Source of the DNA: UBA11475 sp045655805
GTDB taxonomy: Bacteria; Bacillota; Clostridia; Christensenellales; Borkfalkiaceae
NCBI GenBank assembly: GCA_045655805.1
Contig: JAZOPZ010000012.1
Coordinates: forward strand, 1-19,436
Length of the DNA stretch: 19,436 nucleotides
Reading direction: 5' to 3'
Below the pieces are notes generated by a model that saw nothing but the letters and a program-made list of their open reading frames with translations, was not told where the DNA came from and searched no databases. Positions within the stretch are counted from its first letter, which is position 1, and each line of letters begins with the position of its first letter. Positions 5,486-13,001 of the stretch are shown one piece after another. The translations under genes were made by a program, and so were the position numbers.

Positions 5486-7660
5486 ATGAATATTATTAAG
5501 CGTAGCGGTGCTGAAGAAGTTTTTGATATAGTTAAGATTATTTCTGCTATAACCAAGGCTAACAACAGCGTTGCTGAAACCGAAAGATTATCACCTGAAA
5601 CGATTAGGGAAATTGCAAAGGAAGTTACTGAAGTTTGTGACAATATCGGCAGATCTATGAGCGTGGAAGAAATCCAAGACTTGGTAGAAAACGGTATTAT
5701 GGCTAGGGGGGCTTTTTCGCTTGCAAGAAAATATATTACTTACCGTTATCAAAGAGCGCTCGTAAGAAAGTCAAACACTACCGACGAACAAATTATGAGC
5801 CTTATTGAATGCAATAACGAAGAAGTTAAGCAAGAAAATAGTAATAAAAACCCAACCGTAAATAGCGTTCAACGCGACTATATGGCAGGTGAAGTAAGTA
5901 AGGATATTACAAAGCGTATTCTTTTACCACAAGAAATCGTTACCGCTCACGAAGAAGGTATTATTCACTTCCACGACGCAGACTATTTTGCTCAACATAT
6001 GCATAACTGCGACCTCGTTAACCTTGAAGATATGCTTCAAAACGGTACGGTTATTTCAGGCACTATGATTGAAACTCCACATAGTTTTTCAACCGCTTGT
6101 AACATCAGTACTCAAATTATTGCTCAAGTAGCGTCAAACCAATATGGTGGTCAAAGTATTTCACTTACTCATCTCGCTCCTTTCGTAGATATTAGCCGTA
6201 AGAAAATCCAAAAAGAGGTAGCATCAGAACTTATTACCGTTGGCATTACTGATGAAGAAAAAATCAACGCAATTGCTGAAAAACGTTTGCGTGAGGAAGT
6301 TAAAAAGGGTATTCAAATGATTCAATACCAAGTAGTTACCCTTTTGACTACCAACGGTCAAGCACCTTTCGTAACGGTGTTTATGTATCTTAACGAAGCC
6401 CGTAACGAACAAGAAAAGGCTGACCTTGCTCTTATTATTGAAGAAACTTTAAAACAAAGAATTCAAGGCGTTAAAAATGAAGAAGGCATTTGGATTACTC
6501 CTGCTTTCCCTAAACTCATTTACGTTTTGGAACCAGATAATATCGTTGAAGGTAGCAAATACTGGTATTTAACTGAACTCGCTGCAAAATGTACTGCAAA
6601 GAGAATGGTTCCAGACTATATTTCTGAAAAGAAAATGCTCGAATACAAGGTCGACAAAAACGGGGAAGGTCATTGTTATACCTGTATGGGTTGCAGAAGT
6701 TTCTTAACCCCTTACGTTGACGAAAACGGCAAGCCAAAATATTACGGCAGATTTAACCAAGGTGTAGTAACTATCAACCTAGTTGACGTGGCGTTATCTT
6801 CTGGTGGCGACGTAGAAAAGTTCTGGAAGATTTTTGACGAAAGATTAGAACTTTGTCACCAAGCGCTCTTATGCAGACACGAGCGTTTAAAAGGTACACT
6901 TTCAGACGCAGCGCCTATTTTATGGCAATACGGCGCGCTTGCTAGACTTAAAAAGGGTGAAACTATCGATAAACTTTTATTCGGTGGGTATTCAACCATT
7001 TCGCTCGGTTATGCAGGTCTTTATGAATGCGTTAAATATATGACTGGTAAATCTCATACCGCTGACGAAAGCAAGCCGTTTGCGCTTTCTGTGATGAAGT
7101 ATATGAACGACAAGTGCAAGGGTTGGAAGGAAATGCATAATATTGACTTCTCACTCTACGGCACTCCACTTGAAAGTACTACTTATAAATTTGCAAAGAA
7201 TTTACAAAAGCGTTTCGGTATTATCGAAGGCGTTACCGATAAGAGTTATATAACTAACAGTTATCACGTACACGTAACCGAAAAGATTGACGCTTTCACT
7301 AAACTTAAGTTTGAAAGTGAATTCCAACAATTATCACCTGGTGGCGCAATCAGTTACGTTGAAGTACCTAATATGCAAGATAATATTCCTGCAGTGCTTT
7401 CAGTAATGCAATTCATTTACGAAAATATTATGTACGCTGAACTCAACACCAAGAGCGATTATTGTCAAGTTTGTGGTTACGATGGTGAAATACAAGTTAT
7501 TCCTGATGAAAACGGTAAACTCGTTTGGGAATGCCCACATTGTAAAAACCGTGACCAATCAAAGATGAACGTTGCTAGAAGAACTTGTGGCTATATAGGT
7601 ACTCAATATTGGAACCAAGGTAGAACGCAAGAAATCAAAGAAAGGGTATTGCACCTTTAA
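5486..7660 (+). CDS. nrdD: Anaerobic ribonucleoside-triphosphate reductase (class III)
   Basis: An oxygen-sensitive glycyl-radical enzyme that reduces NTPs to dNTPs for DNA synthesis. At 724 residues it is full length. In order: an N-terminal ATP-cone (about 1-90, starting NIIKRSGAEEVFDIVKI) for allosteric control; the catalytic barrel with C397, C400 and C403 in HCYTCMGC; a zinc site C660-x2-C663 and C683-x2-C686 near the C-terminus; and the glycyl radical loop RRTCGYIG with the radical expected on G702. GGGAGG (5475-5480) is a strong Shine-Dalgarno. It is transcribed with its activase nrdG, 51 bp downstream. An aerobic (class I) reductase is not seen here, which suits an anaerobe. NrdR control is predicted from two boxes in the promoter. 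Confidence 0.97.
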   Translation: MNIIKRSGAEEVFDIVKIISAITKANNSVAETERLSPETIREIAKEVTEVCDNIGRSMSVEEIQDLVENGIMARGAFSLARKYITYRYQRALVRKSNTTDEQIMSLIECNNEEVKQENSNKNPTVNSVQRDYMAGEVSKDITKRILLPQEIVTAHEEGIIHFHDADYFAQHMHNCDLVNLEDMLQNGTVISGTMIETPHSFSTACNISTQIIAQVASNQYGGQSISLTHLAPFVDISRKKIQKEVASELITVGITDEEKINAIAEKRLREEVKKGIQMIQYQVVTLLTTNGQAPFVTVFMYLNEARNEQEKADLALIIEETLKQRIQGVKNEEGIWITPAFPKLIYVLEPDNIVEGSKYWYLTELAAKCTAKRMVPDYISEKKMLEYKVDKNGEGHCYTCMGCRSFLTPYVDENGKPKYYGRFNQGVVTINLVDVALSSGGDVEKFWKIFDERLELCHQALLCRHERLKGTLSDAAPILWQYGALARLKKGETIDKLLFGGYSTISLGYAGLYECVKYMTGKSHTADESKPFALSVMKYMNDKCKGWKEMHNIDFSLYGTPLESTTYKFAKNLQKRFGIIEGVTDKSYITNSYHVHVTEKIDAFTKLKFESEFQQLSPGGAISYVEVPNMQDNIPAVLSVMQFIYENIMYAELNTKSDYCQVCGYDGEIQVIPDENGKLVWECPHCKNRDQSKMNVARRTCGYIGTQYWNQGRTQEIKERVLHL

Positions 7661-7711
7661 TGGGTAACTTTTGATATCGTTGCCGTTAAAGTAGTGCCTA
7701 CAAGGTAAATT

Positions 7712-8242
7712 ATGTATTACGGTGAAATTAAAACCAACGATATAGCCAACGGTGAAGGTGTAAGGACGTCGTTATTCGTCTCGGGTTGTACTAGGCATTG
7801 TAAAAATTGCTTTAACAAACAAACTTGGGACTTTAACTTCGGTAACCCTTTTACCGCTGAAACGGAAGAATTAATCTTTAATTCAATAGAGCCTGCTTGG
7901 GTACAAGGATTGACCGTGCTTGGTGGTGAACCTATGGAACTTGAAAACCAAAAAGGGCTACTACCTTTCTTAAAAAGGTATAAAGAAAAATTTCCAAATA
8001 AAGATTTATGGGTTTTTACGGGTTTTGAACTTGATAAAGACTTGATTAAAGGCGGTTCTCGCTACGGTGAACACACCGACGAAATCCTTTCGCTAATCGA
8101 TGTTTTAATAGACGGTGGATTTATTGAAGAACTCCATAACGTATCTTTACAGTTTAGGGGTAGTTCAAATCAAAGGGTTATCGACCTTAAAAAGACCTTA
8201 AATAAAGGTGAAATAGTTATTTGGGAAAAGTTGAGAAGATAA
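7712..8242 (+). CDS. nrdG: Anaerobic ribonucleotide reductase activating protein
   Basis: A radical-SAM activase that cleaves S-adenosylmethionine with a [4Fe-4S] cluster to place the glycyl radical on NrdD. The cluster motif is C26-x3-C30-x2-C33 (SGCTRHCKNC), and GGEP (about 71-74) is the SAM-binding motif. At 176 residues it is somewhat above the minimal NrdG length and ends cleanly. The ATG at 7712 follows a short AAGG site (ACAAGGTAAATT). Cluster supply links it to the isc operon earlier in the window. Confidence 0.94.
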   Translation: MYYGEIKTNDIANGEGVRTSLFVSGCTRHCKNCFNKQTWDFNFGNPFTAETEELIFNSIEPAWVQGLTVLGGEPMELENQKGLLPFLKRYKEKFPNKDLWVFTGFELDKDLIKGGSRYGEHTDEILSLIDVLIDGGFIEELHNVSLQFRGSSNQRVIDLKKTLNKGEIVIWEKLRR

Positions 8243-8251
8243 TTTAATATA

Positions 8252-8289
8252 AAAACACCCTTTAAGCGATCGTGCTTAAAGGGTGTTTT
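8252..8289. terminator. Strong bidirectional terminator, nrdG / HTH gene
   Basis: A perfect 16-bp stem from AAAACACCCTTTAAGC (8252-8267) and its complement (8274-8289) around GATCGT, with A and T runs on both sides. It ends nrdDG and the converging minus-strand regulator, whose stop codon is only 4 nt away. Confidence 0.92.
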
Positions 8290-8292
8290 AAA

Positions 8293-8874
8293 TTACTTTT
8301 TAGTTCGTTTAAGTTTATAAGTTAAAAGTATTACCGCTTGTATAGGCAAACCTAAAATAAAAATCATCCACACGTTTAGCCTTATAAATTGCAGGTATAC
8401 ATACGCAAATAAGGACCATAATAGTAGCGACGCAAATATAAAGGCGTATTTTTTAGTTCCCCAAATGCTGTTAAAAATCATTGCAAGCAAGCAAGATAAT
8501 GGTACGCCTAAAACGAACAATTGCCAAGCGTTTGAGCCTGCACGCAATTTTATCGCAATAAACAAAAGTACCATAAGTGCCCAAACTGATACGATTGAAA
8601 GTAAACTTATAATAATCTTATTGCCGTTTTGAGCGTGTTTAGTTTGTTCTTTTTTAACGTTCAAACCTTCTTCAAATAATGAATTAAAAGGCACGCCGTA
8701 TATGTCGGCAAGGTTTTTGAGCGTTAATACGTCTGGTAAAACTTCGCCGTGTTCCCATCTAGAAATGGCTTTGTCTGAATACCCGATTTTTTCAGAAAGT
8801 TCAAGTTGGGTGAGTTTATTAGACTTTCGTAAATTTATTAAATTTTCAACTAAAATTTCCTTAAAATCTTTCAT
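8293..8874 (-). CDS. XRE-family HTH regulator with C-terminal membrane domain
   Basis: A 193-residue protein with a Cro/C1-type helix-turn-helix at about 10-64 (recognition helix SDKAISRWEHG, 33-43), a polar linker (70-85) and four predicted membrane helices at about 87-109, 116-137, 143-163 and 167-186, ending in a basic KLKRTKK tail. HTH proteins anchored in the membrane this way are common in Clostridia and may respond to envelope signals, but the target here is unknown. The start codon is the only available ATG. It lies just 9 nt after a TATAAT box, so the mRNA is probably leaderless and has no Shine-Dalgarno. A 13-bp palindrome lies just upstream of the promoter and could be its own operator. 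Confidence 0.85.
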   Translation of the reverse strand: MKDFKEILVENLINLRKSNKLTQLELSEKIGYSDKAISRWEHGEVLPDVLTLKNLADIYGVPFNSLFEEGLNVKKEQTKHAQNGNKIIISLLSIVSVWALMVLLFIAIKLRAGSNAWQLFVLGVPLSCLLAMIFNSIWGTKKYAFIFASLLLWSLFAYVYLQFIRLNVWMIFILGLPIQAVILLTYKLKRTKK

Positions 8875-8883
8875 ATCGGAGAT

Positions 8884-8913
8884 ATTATATCACTAAATAA
8901 GGCTAAAAATCAA
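8884..8913 (-). promoter_or_regulatory. Promoter of the HTH-membrane gene
   Basis: On the minus strand, TTGATT (8913-8908), an 18-bp spacer and a perfect TATAAT (8889-8884). The predicted start near 8877 leaves only 2-3 nt before the ATG at 8874. Confidence 0.65.
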
Positions 8914-8915
8914 GT

Positions 8916-8955
8916 ATTCTCGCTAAAAAAGTAGGCACTCTCTTTTAGCGAGAAT
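8916..8955. repeat. 13-bp perfect inverted repeat in the HTH/GT8 intergenic region
   Basis: ATTCTCGCTAAAA (8916-8928) and TTTTAGCGAGAAT (8943-8955) flank a 14-nt loop. It lies 2 bp behind the -35 box of the HTH gene and about 60 bp before the GT8 promoter. TTCCTTTTTT follows on the plus strand, so a weak terminator is possible, but no plus-strand transcript leads into it. An operator for the divergent pair is a better guess. Confidence 0.55.
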
Positions 8956-9015
8956 TCCTTTTTTATATTCTCAAGACTGCTTTTTAAAGTTGGGAATAGT
9001 AATTTTAAAATTCTC

Positions 9016-9045
9016 TTGCATATAAAACTTCTCTTAAAATATACT
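9016..9045 (+). promoter_or_regulatory. Probable promoter of the GT8 gene
   Basis: TTGCAT (9016-9021), an 18-bp spacer and TATACT (9040-9045) give a start near 9052 and a leader of about 50 nt. The -35 match is moderate. Confidence 0.45.
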
Positions 9046-9104
9046 TTATGCGACGGCAAAGGAAAATATCTTTTTTTAGTCGGTTTTATTTTAGGAGGTT
9101 TAGT

Positions 9105-10046
9105 ATGACAAAAAAATTCAATAAAGAAGTCCCTGTATTTTTTGCAATTGACGATAACTATTTGCCTTATTTTACCGTGGCGGTAAATTCTATAAAAAAG
9201 CACGCTAATAAAAATACTTTGTACAGCATTTTCGTGTTAACCGAAAGTTTATCAGACGATGCCTTATCAAAGATTTTAGCACTTGGGTCGGATAATTTTA
9301 AGTTCAATATCGTCGATTTATCGCAAAAAATAGCAAAGTATAAAAAAATAATGCAAGAAACTCTGCGAGACTATTATACCGTTTCGATTTTTTATAGGCT
9401 GTTTATTGCTGAAGAGTTTAAGCAATACGACAAGGCAATTTATATAGATAGCGATATAGTTTTACTTGACGATATTCAAAAACTTTTCGCTATAGATTTA
9501 GGCAATAATTTGCTTGGCGTAGTCGTTGATCAAGTGGTTAGTTGTAACGATATTTTTATGGATTATTGCAAAAATGCGCTGGGCGTTAACCCTAAAGAAT
9601 ATTTCAATTCAGGCGTATTGGTTATGAATTTAAAAAGACTTCGCGAAGAAGGGTTAGAAGAAAAATTTTTAACTATGATTAAAACTTATAAGTTTGAAAC
9701 TGTTGCTCCTGACCAAGATTATCTTAACGTGCTTTGTAGTGGAAAGGTAAAATATCTGCCTGCAGGGTGGGACAGAATGCCTACTGCCAGCGTAAGTTGT
9801 AACGAAGTTTTTCTCGTTCACTACAATATGTTCGATAAGCCTTGGAAATATAAAGGAGTTATGTTTGAAGAACATTTTTGGGATAACGCAAAAACTACCG
9901 AATATTACGACTGGCTATTAAATATGCGTGAAGATTATTCCGATAGCGACAAAGAAAAAGATTTAAATGGAGCACAAAAACTTGCAGAAAACGCTTTAAG
10001 AATTATTACCGAAAAAAACAACTTCAAAAGGGTGTTAAATAGGTAA
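9105..10046 (+). CDS. Family 8 glycosyltransferase
   Basis: A GT-A-fold retaining glycosyltransferase (LgtC/glycogenin-like) that moves a sugar, probably glucose or galactose, from a UDP donor to a surface polysaccharide, lipid or protein. Visible are the N-terminal VFFAIDDNYLPYF, the metal-binding D115-S-D117 (YIDSDIV), FNSGV (167-171), DQD (203-205) and the C-terminal HYNMFDKPWKY (H239, K245), the GT8 hallmark. The start is placed at 9105 because AGGAGG (9093-9098) lies 6 nt upstream. An ATG at 9048 would add 19 basic residues with no ribosome site, just after the -10 box. The protein has 313 residues, no signal peptide and a charged tail. Acceptor unknown. Confidence 0.9.
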   Translation: MTKKFNKEVPVFFAIDDNYLPYFTVAVNSIKKHANKNTLYSIFVLTESLSDDALSKILALGSDNFKFNIVDLSQKIAKYKKIMQETLRDYYTVSIFYRLFIAEEFKQYDKAIYIDSDIVLLDDIQKLFAIDLGNNLLGVVVDQVVSCNDIFMDYCKNALGVNPKEYFNSGVLVMNLKRLREEGLEEKFLTMIKTYKFETVAPDQDYLNVLCSGKVKYLPAGWDRMPTASVSCNEVFLVHYNMFDKPWKYKGVMFEEHFWDNAKTTEYYDWLLNMREDYSDSDKEKDLNGAQKLAENALRIITEKNNFKRVLNR

Positions 10047-10074
10047 ATTATACGCACAAATAATTCATTGATTG

Positions 10075-10103
10075 TTGACTAATCTTTTGATTAGGGGTAT
10101 AAT
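10075..10103 (+). promoter_or_regulatory. Ribokinase promoter with an operator-like dyad in its spacer
   Basis: TTGACT (10075-10080), a 17-bp spacer and a perfect TATAAT (10098-10103). The palindrome CTAATC-TTTT-GATTAG (10079-10094) fills most of the spacer, so a protein bound there would compete with RNA polymerase. A ribose-type repressor is one possibility, but no regulator lies next to it. Confidence 0.75.
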
Positions 10104-10123
10104 TTTGAGGTAAGGAGTTTGAT

Positions 10124-11008
10124 ATGAAAAAAGTTTTTCTTTTGGGTAGCCTTAATACTGACTTAGTTATAGAGAGCCCTCGTTTGCCTCAAATAGGTGA
10201 AACTTTGCACGGGGGCGCATTTGAAATAAACTTCGGTGGCAAGGGAGCGAATCAAGCAGTAGCAATAGCAAAACTTGGTGGTACGGTTTATATGGCAGGT
10301 AAAGTCGGCGACGATACCTTTGGCAAAGAAATACTATTAGAACTCAAAAATCAAGGCGTTAATACAAATTATATTAAAGTAGAAAAGGGTGTTAATTCAG
10401 GCGTTGCCGTTATTACCGTTATAAACGGTGATAATTGTATTATGCTTTCTGGTGGGGCTAACGATTGCGTTTCTACCGTTGAAGTTGACGAGTTGTTATC
10501 ATCGGCAAAGCAAGGTGATATCTTCGTAACGCAAGGTGAAACGCCTTATTCCGTTACGGAATACGCTTTAAAAAAGGCAAAAAACTTGGGACTTACTACG
10601 GTCTTTAACCCTGCGCCTGCTAAAAAAGAATTTTTATCCTGCTTAAGGTTTGTCGATATTTTAACGCCGAACGAAAGCGAGGCTTATATTTTGACAGGCG
10701 AAACTGACCTTGATAAAATTGCCGACTGTTTGCCTTGCGCAGTAGTCGTTACGCTTGGAGGTGAGGGCTGGTTTGCTAAAAAAGACGGGAAGTCTTTATA
10801 TGGTAAACCTATAAGCGTTAAGGTGGTTGATACGACTTCGGCAGGCGATACTTTTTTGGGTGGGTTAGTATATAAACTTTCACTTGGAGTGTCTTTATTT
10901 GACGCCTTACCTTTCGCAAGTAAGTGCGCAAGTATTGCTTGTACTAAAAAGGGTGCGCAAAAATCAATTCCAACTCTTGCAGAAGTGGATAGTTTTGGTC
11001 AAAATTAA
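10124..11008 (+). CDS. rbsK: Ribokinase (PfkB family)
   Basis: A sugar kinase that phosphorylates ribose at O5 with ATP so that it can enter the pentose phosphate pool. The 294 residues hold the N-terminal LGSLNTD, the first PfkB signature GGKGANQAV (38-46), NPAPA (162-166), TPNESEA (181-187) and the second signature DTTSAGDTF (236-244) with catalytic base D242. Ribokinases usually have DTTGAGD, so serine replaces a glycine of the anion-hole loop at 239, a mild change. TAAGGAG (10111-10117) is a strong ribosome site. No ribose transporter is nearby and the gene seems monocistronic, so deoxyribose or another pentose cannot be excluded as substrate. Confidence 0.88.
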   Translation: MKKVFLLGSLNTDLVIESPRLPQIGETLHGGAFEINFGGKGANQAVAIAKLGGTVYMAGKVGDDTFGKEILLELKNQGVNTNYIKVEKGVNSGVAVITVINGDNCIMLSGGANDCVSTVEVDELLSSAKQGDIFVTQGETPYSVTEYALKKAKNLGLTTVFNPAPAKKEFLSCLRFVDILTPNESEAYILTGETDLDKIADCLPCAVVVTLGGEGWFAKKDGKSLYGKPISVKVVDTTSAGDTFLGGLVYKLSLGVSLFDALPFASKCASIACTKKGAQKSIPTLAEVDSFGQN

Positions 11009-11079
11009 CGATACCGTTTGCGTTAAAATTGCGCCACAATAAAATTTTGTAAAAATTGTCAAAAATTGCGTAAATTCGT

Positions 11080-11108
11080 TTGCTTTTTATAAATATAAGT
11101 GCTAAAAT
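11080..11108 (+). promoter_or_regulatory. Probable promoter of the glycine riboswitch transcript
   Basis: TTGCTT (11080-11085), a 17-bp spacer and TAAAAT (11103-11108) would start RNA near 11115, just ahead of the riboswitch. An alternative is TTGCGT (11066-11071), a 16-bp spacer and TATAAA (11088-11093). The region 11009-11065 is AT-rich with no gene and no clear terminator for rbsK. Confidence 0.5.
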
Positions 11109-11151
11109 ATCAACATCAGTTACCATTGATGCTTGCGGGATGCAATAAACC

Positions 11152-11240
11152 GCTTGCGGAGGAACTCTGGAGAATCCCTTAAATGGGTGCCGAAGGTGCA
11201 AGGCATTGGCCGAATCTCTCAGGCAAAAGGACAGAGCAAA
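11152..11240 (+). ncRNA. Glycine riboswitch, single aptamer
   Basis: The conserved core is clear: CTCTGGAGA, GCCGAAGGTGCAA (from 11189), then CTCTCAGGCAAAAGGACAGAG. P1 pairs CTCTG (11165-11169) with CAGAG (11232-11236), GGAGA pairs with TCTC near 11216, and CCC/GGG (11176-11187) close an inner hairpin. Only one aptamer is present, whereas most glycine riboswitches are tandem pairs. The 40 nt upstream (CATCA...TGATG, GCGG...CCGC) form small stems that may replace the missing partner. It lies in the leader of a sodium:amino-acid symporter and is followed by a terminator, so transcription attenuation by glycine is expected. Confidence 0.93.
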
Positions 11241-11266
11241 ATTTATTTATGCTGTTTTTACTTCGG

Positions 11267-11293
11267 AGTTGCTGATTTTTCGGCAACTTTTTT
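11267..11293 (+). terminator. Riboswitch expression-platform terminator
   Basis: AGTTGCTGA (11267-11275) pairs with TCGGCAACT (11280-11288), including one G-T wobble, around TTTT, followed by a T-run to 11293. Its 5' arm contains TTGCT, which can also pair with AGCAA (11235-11239) at the 3' edge of the aptamer P1. Glycine binding would then free the terminator and switch the symporter off. The direction is inference. Confidence 0.85.
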
Positions 11294-11336
11294 GTTTGCT
11301 TAAAATTTAGTCAATAAACTTTATAGGAGTTATGAT

Positions 11337-12860
11337 ATGTTTAACTTATTATCAGGTGGCTTTTTAGCAGGTCTTGAAGTCGTAATTGAAACGATAAACA
11401 CTTATCTTTCAAACTATGTTCTTCTTATTCTTTTGGTTGGTACGGGATTGTTCTTCACTATTAGAACTAAATTCGTACAAGTTCGTTGCTTTGGCGAAGG
11501 TATGAAAAACGTTTTCGGCAAAGTATCGTTTAATGGTAAGAAACAAAAGAGTGGTATTACTTCCTTCCAAGCGCTCGCAACGGCTATTGCAGCGCAAGTT
11601 GGTACGGGTAACATCGTTGGTGCGTCAAGCGCTATTTTAGTCGGTGGACCTGGTGCAATCTTTTGGATGTGGATTATAGCGTTCTTTGGTATGTCTACTA
11701 TTTACGCCGAAGCGGTTCTCGCTCAAAAAACCAAAATCGTTAACGAAGACGGTACTATTTCTGGCGGTCCTGTTTACTACATAAAAACGGCTTTCAAGGG
11801 CAACTTTGGTAAATTTTTGGCGGGTTTCTTTGCAGTTTCACTTATTTTAGCGCTCGGCTTTATGGGAGCAATGGTTCAATCTAACTCAATTGCAAACACG
11901 GCAACTTCAGCCATGGGTGTTGCAAGTGGTAGTGATAACAGACTTTTAATCCAAGGTATCATCGGTGCGGTAGTTGCAATCGTTGCTGCGTTTATATTTA
12001 TCGGTGGTATCAAGAGAATTGCATCAGTTACCGAAAAAATGGTTCCACTTATGGCGGTGTTATTCCTCCTCGGTGGTTTAGTATTCTTGGGTATCAATAT
12101 CGTTGACGTTCCAAAATCGTTCGGTTTGATTTTTAAATACGCTTTCAATGCAAAAGCAATCGTTGGTGGTGGTATAGGTGGCGCAATTTATTTAGCACTT
12201 ACTCAAGGCGCAAAGCGTGGTTTGTTCAGTAACGAAGCAGGTATGGGTTCTACGCCACACGCTCACGCTCAAGCAAACGTTAAAACCCCACACGAACAAG
12301 GCACTACCGCTATGATTGGTGTGTTTATCGATACCTTTATCGTTTTAACTATGACGGCACTTATCGTAATCACCGCGTTCTACGCACCGAACGTTAAAGA
12401 AATTGAAACTGCTGTTGCAAACGGCTTAAATTGGTTTGAAATTGCTGGTATTACTGGTAGCAACATGTTACAAACTGCTATGGCTGGTACTTTTGGTGAA
12501 GTATTTGGTAATATATTCGTTGCAGCATGCTTATTCTTCTTTGCGTTCTCAACGATTATCGGTTGGAACTACTTTGGTAAGATTAACGTAGACTACCTCT
12601 TTGGTAAAAAAGGCGTTTTAGTATATTCAATCGTTTCAGTATTGTTTATCTTTGCTGGTTCAATCGTTCCTGAAACTTTAGTTTGGGACCTTGCAGATAT
12701 GTTCAATAACTTAATGGTTATTCCGAACGTTATCGCCCTCGTGGCGCTTTCTGGTTTAGTTGTTAAACTTACGCCATTTGGCAAAAAGAGTGCTGAAGAC
12801 GAAATGAAGGAAAATCTTTCAGCGTCGGAAGTAGATCTTGAAGCTGTTGTTGAAGGTTAA
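11337..12860 (+). CDS. Sodium:alanine/glycine symporter (AGCS family)
   Basis: An inner-membrane secondary transporter that imports small neutral amino acids with sodium. The 507 residues form about ten to eleven hydrophobic helices. The AGCS signatures GTGNIVGASSAILVGGPGA (89-107) and the NEAGMGSTPHAHA loop (299-311) are both intact. AGGAG (11325-11329) sets the start. The glycine riboswitch in its leader argues that glycine is a physiological substrate, and uptake would stop when glycine is abundant. It is a single-gene unit closed by its own terminator. Confidence 0.95.
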   Translation: MFNLLSGGFLAGLEVVIETINTYLSNYVLLILLVGTGLFFTIRTKFVQVRCFGEGMKNVFGKVSFNGKKQKSGITSFQALATAIAAQVGTGNIVGASSAILVGGPGAIFWMWIIAFFGMSTIYAEAVLAQKTKIVNEDGTISGGPVYYIKTAFKGNFGKFLAGFFAVSLILALGFMGAMVQSNSIANTATSAMGVASGSDNRLLIQGIIGAVVAIVAAFIFIGGIKRIASVTEKMVPLMAVLFLLGGLVFLGINIVDVPKSFGLIFKYAFNAKAIVGGGIGGAIYLALTQGAKRGLFSNEAGMGSTPHAHAQANVKTPHEQGTTAMIGVFIDTFIVLTMTALIVITAFYAPNVKEIETAVANGLNWFEIAGITGSNMLQTAMAGTFGEVFGNIFVAACLFFFAFSTIIGWNYFGKINVDYLFGKKGVLVYSIVSVLFIFAGSIVPETLVWDLADMFNNLMVIPNVIALVALSGLVVKLTPFGKKSAEDEMKENLSASEVDLEAVVEG

Positions 12861-12876
12861 TATTAAATTCGTTAAT

Positions 12877-12904
12877 AAAAGCACCCCTCTTAAGGGGGGC
12901 TTTT
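12877..12904. terminator. Terminator of the AGCS symporter
   Basis: AAAAGC and CCCCT (12877-12888) pair with AGGGG and GCTTTT with a single A-G mismatch, followed by TTTTATTTTT. Confidence 0.9.
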
Positions 12905-12941
12905 ATTTTTTGCATAAAACAAAGTTTGTGACATACGAGCA

Positions 12942-12970
12942 TTGACAACGGTTTATATCTATGTTAGAAT
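12942..12970 (+). promoter_or_regulatory. Promoter of the rhamnosidase-like gene
   Basis: TTGACA (12942-12947), a 17-bp spacer and TAGAAT (12965-12970) give a start near 12977 and a leader of about 25 nt. This promoter rules out a TTG start at 12942, which would overlap its -35 box. Confidence 0.8.
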
Positions 12971-13001
12971 AGTGAAAAACAAAGTTTTTCGAGAGATTAA
13001 A

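Noticed and set aside
7695..7711. GCCTACAAGGTA before nrdG as a third IscR-like site
   Set aside because: The spacing between half sites is wrong, the GGTATGAA block is missing, and it lies inside the nrdDG operon at the nrdG ribosome site.
9048..9104. Upstream ATG for the glycosyltransferase
   Set aside because: It has no ribosome site and lies at the predicted transcription start, while AGGAGG points to 9105.
12942..13001. Twenty-residue N-terminal extension of the rhamnosidase from a TTG codon
   Set aside because: The TTG is part of the -35 box TTGACA and the -10 box lies within the extension, so it would not be in the mRNA.
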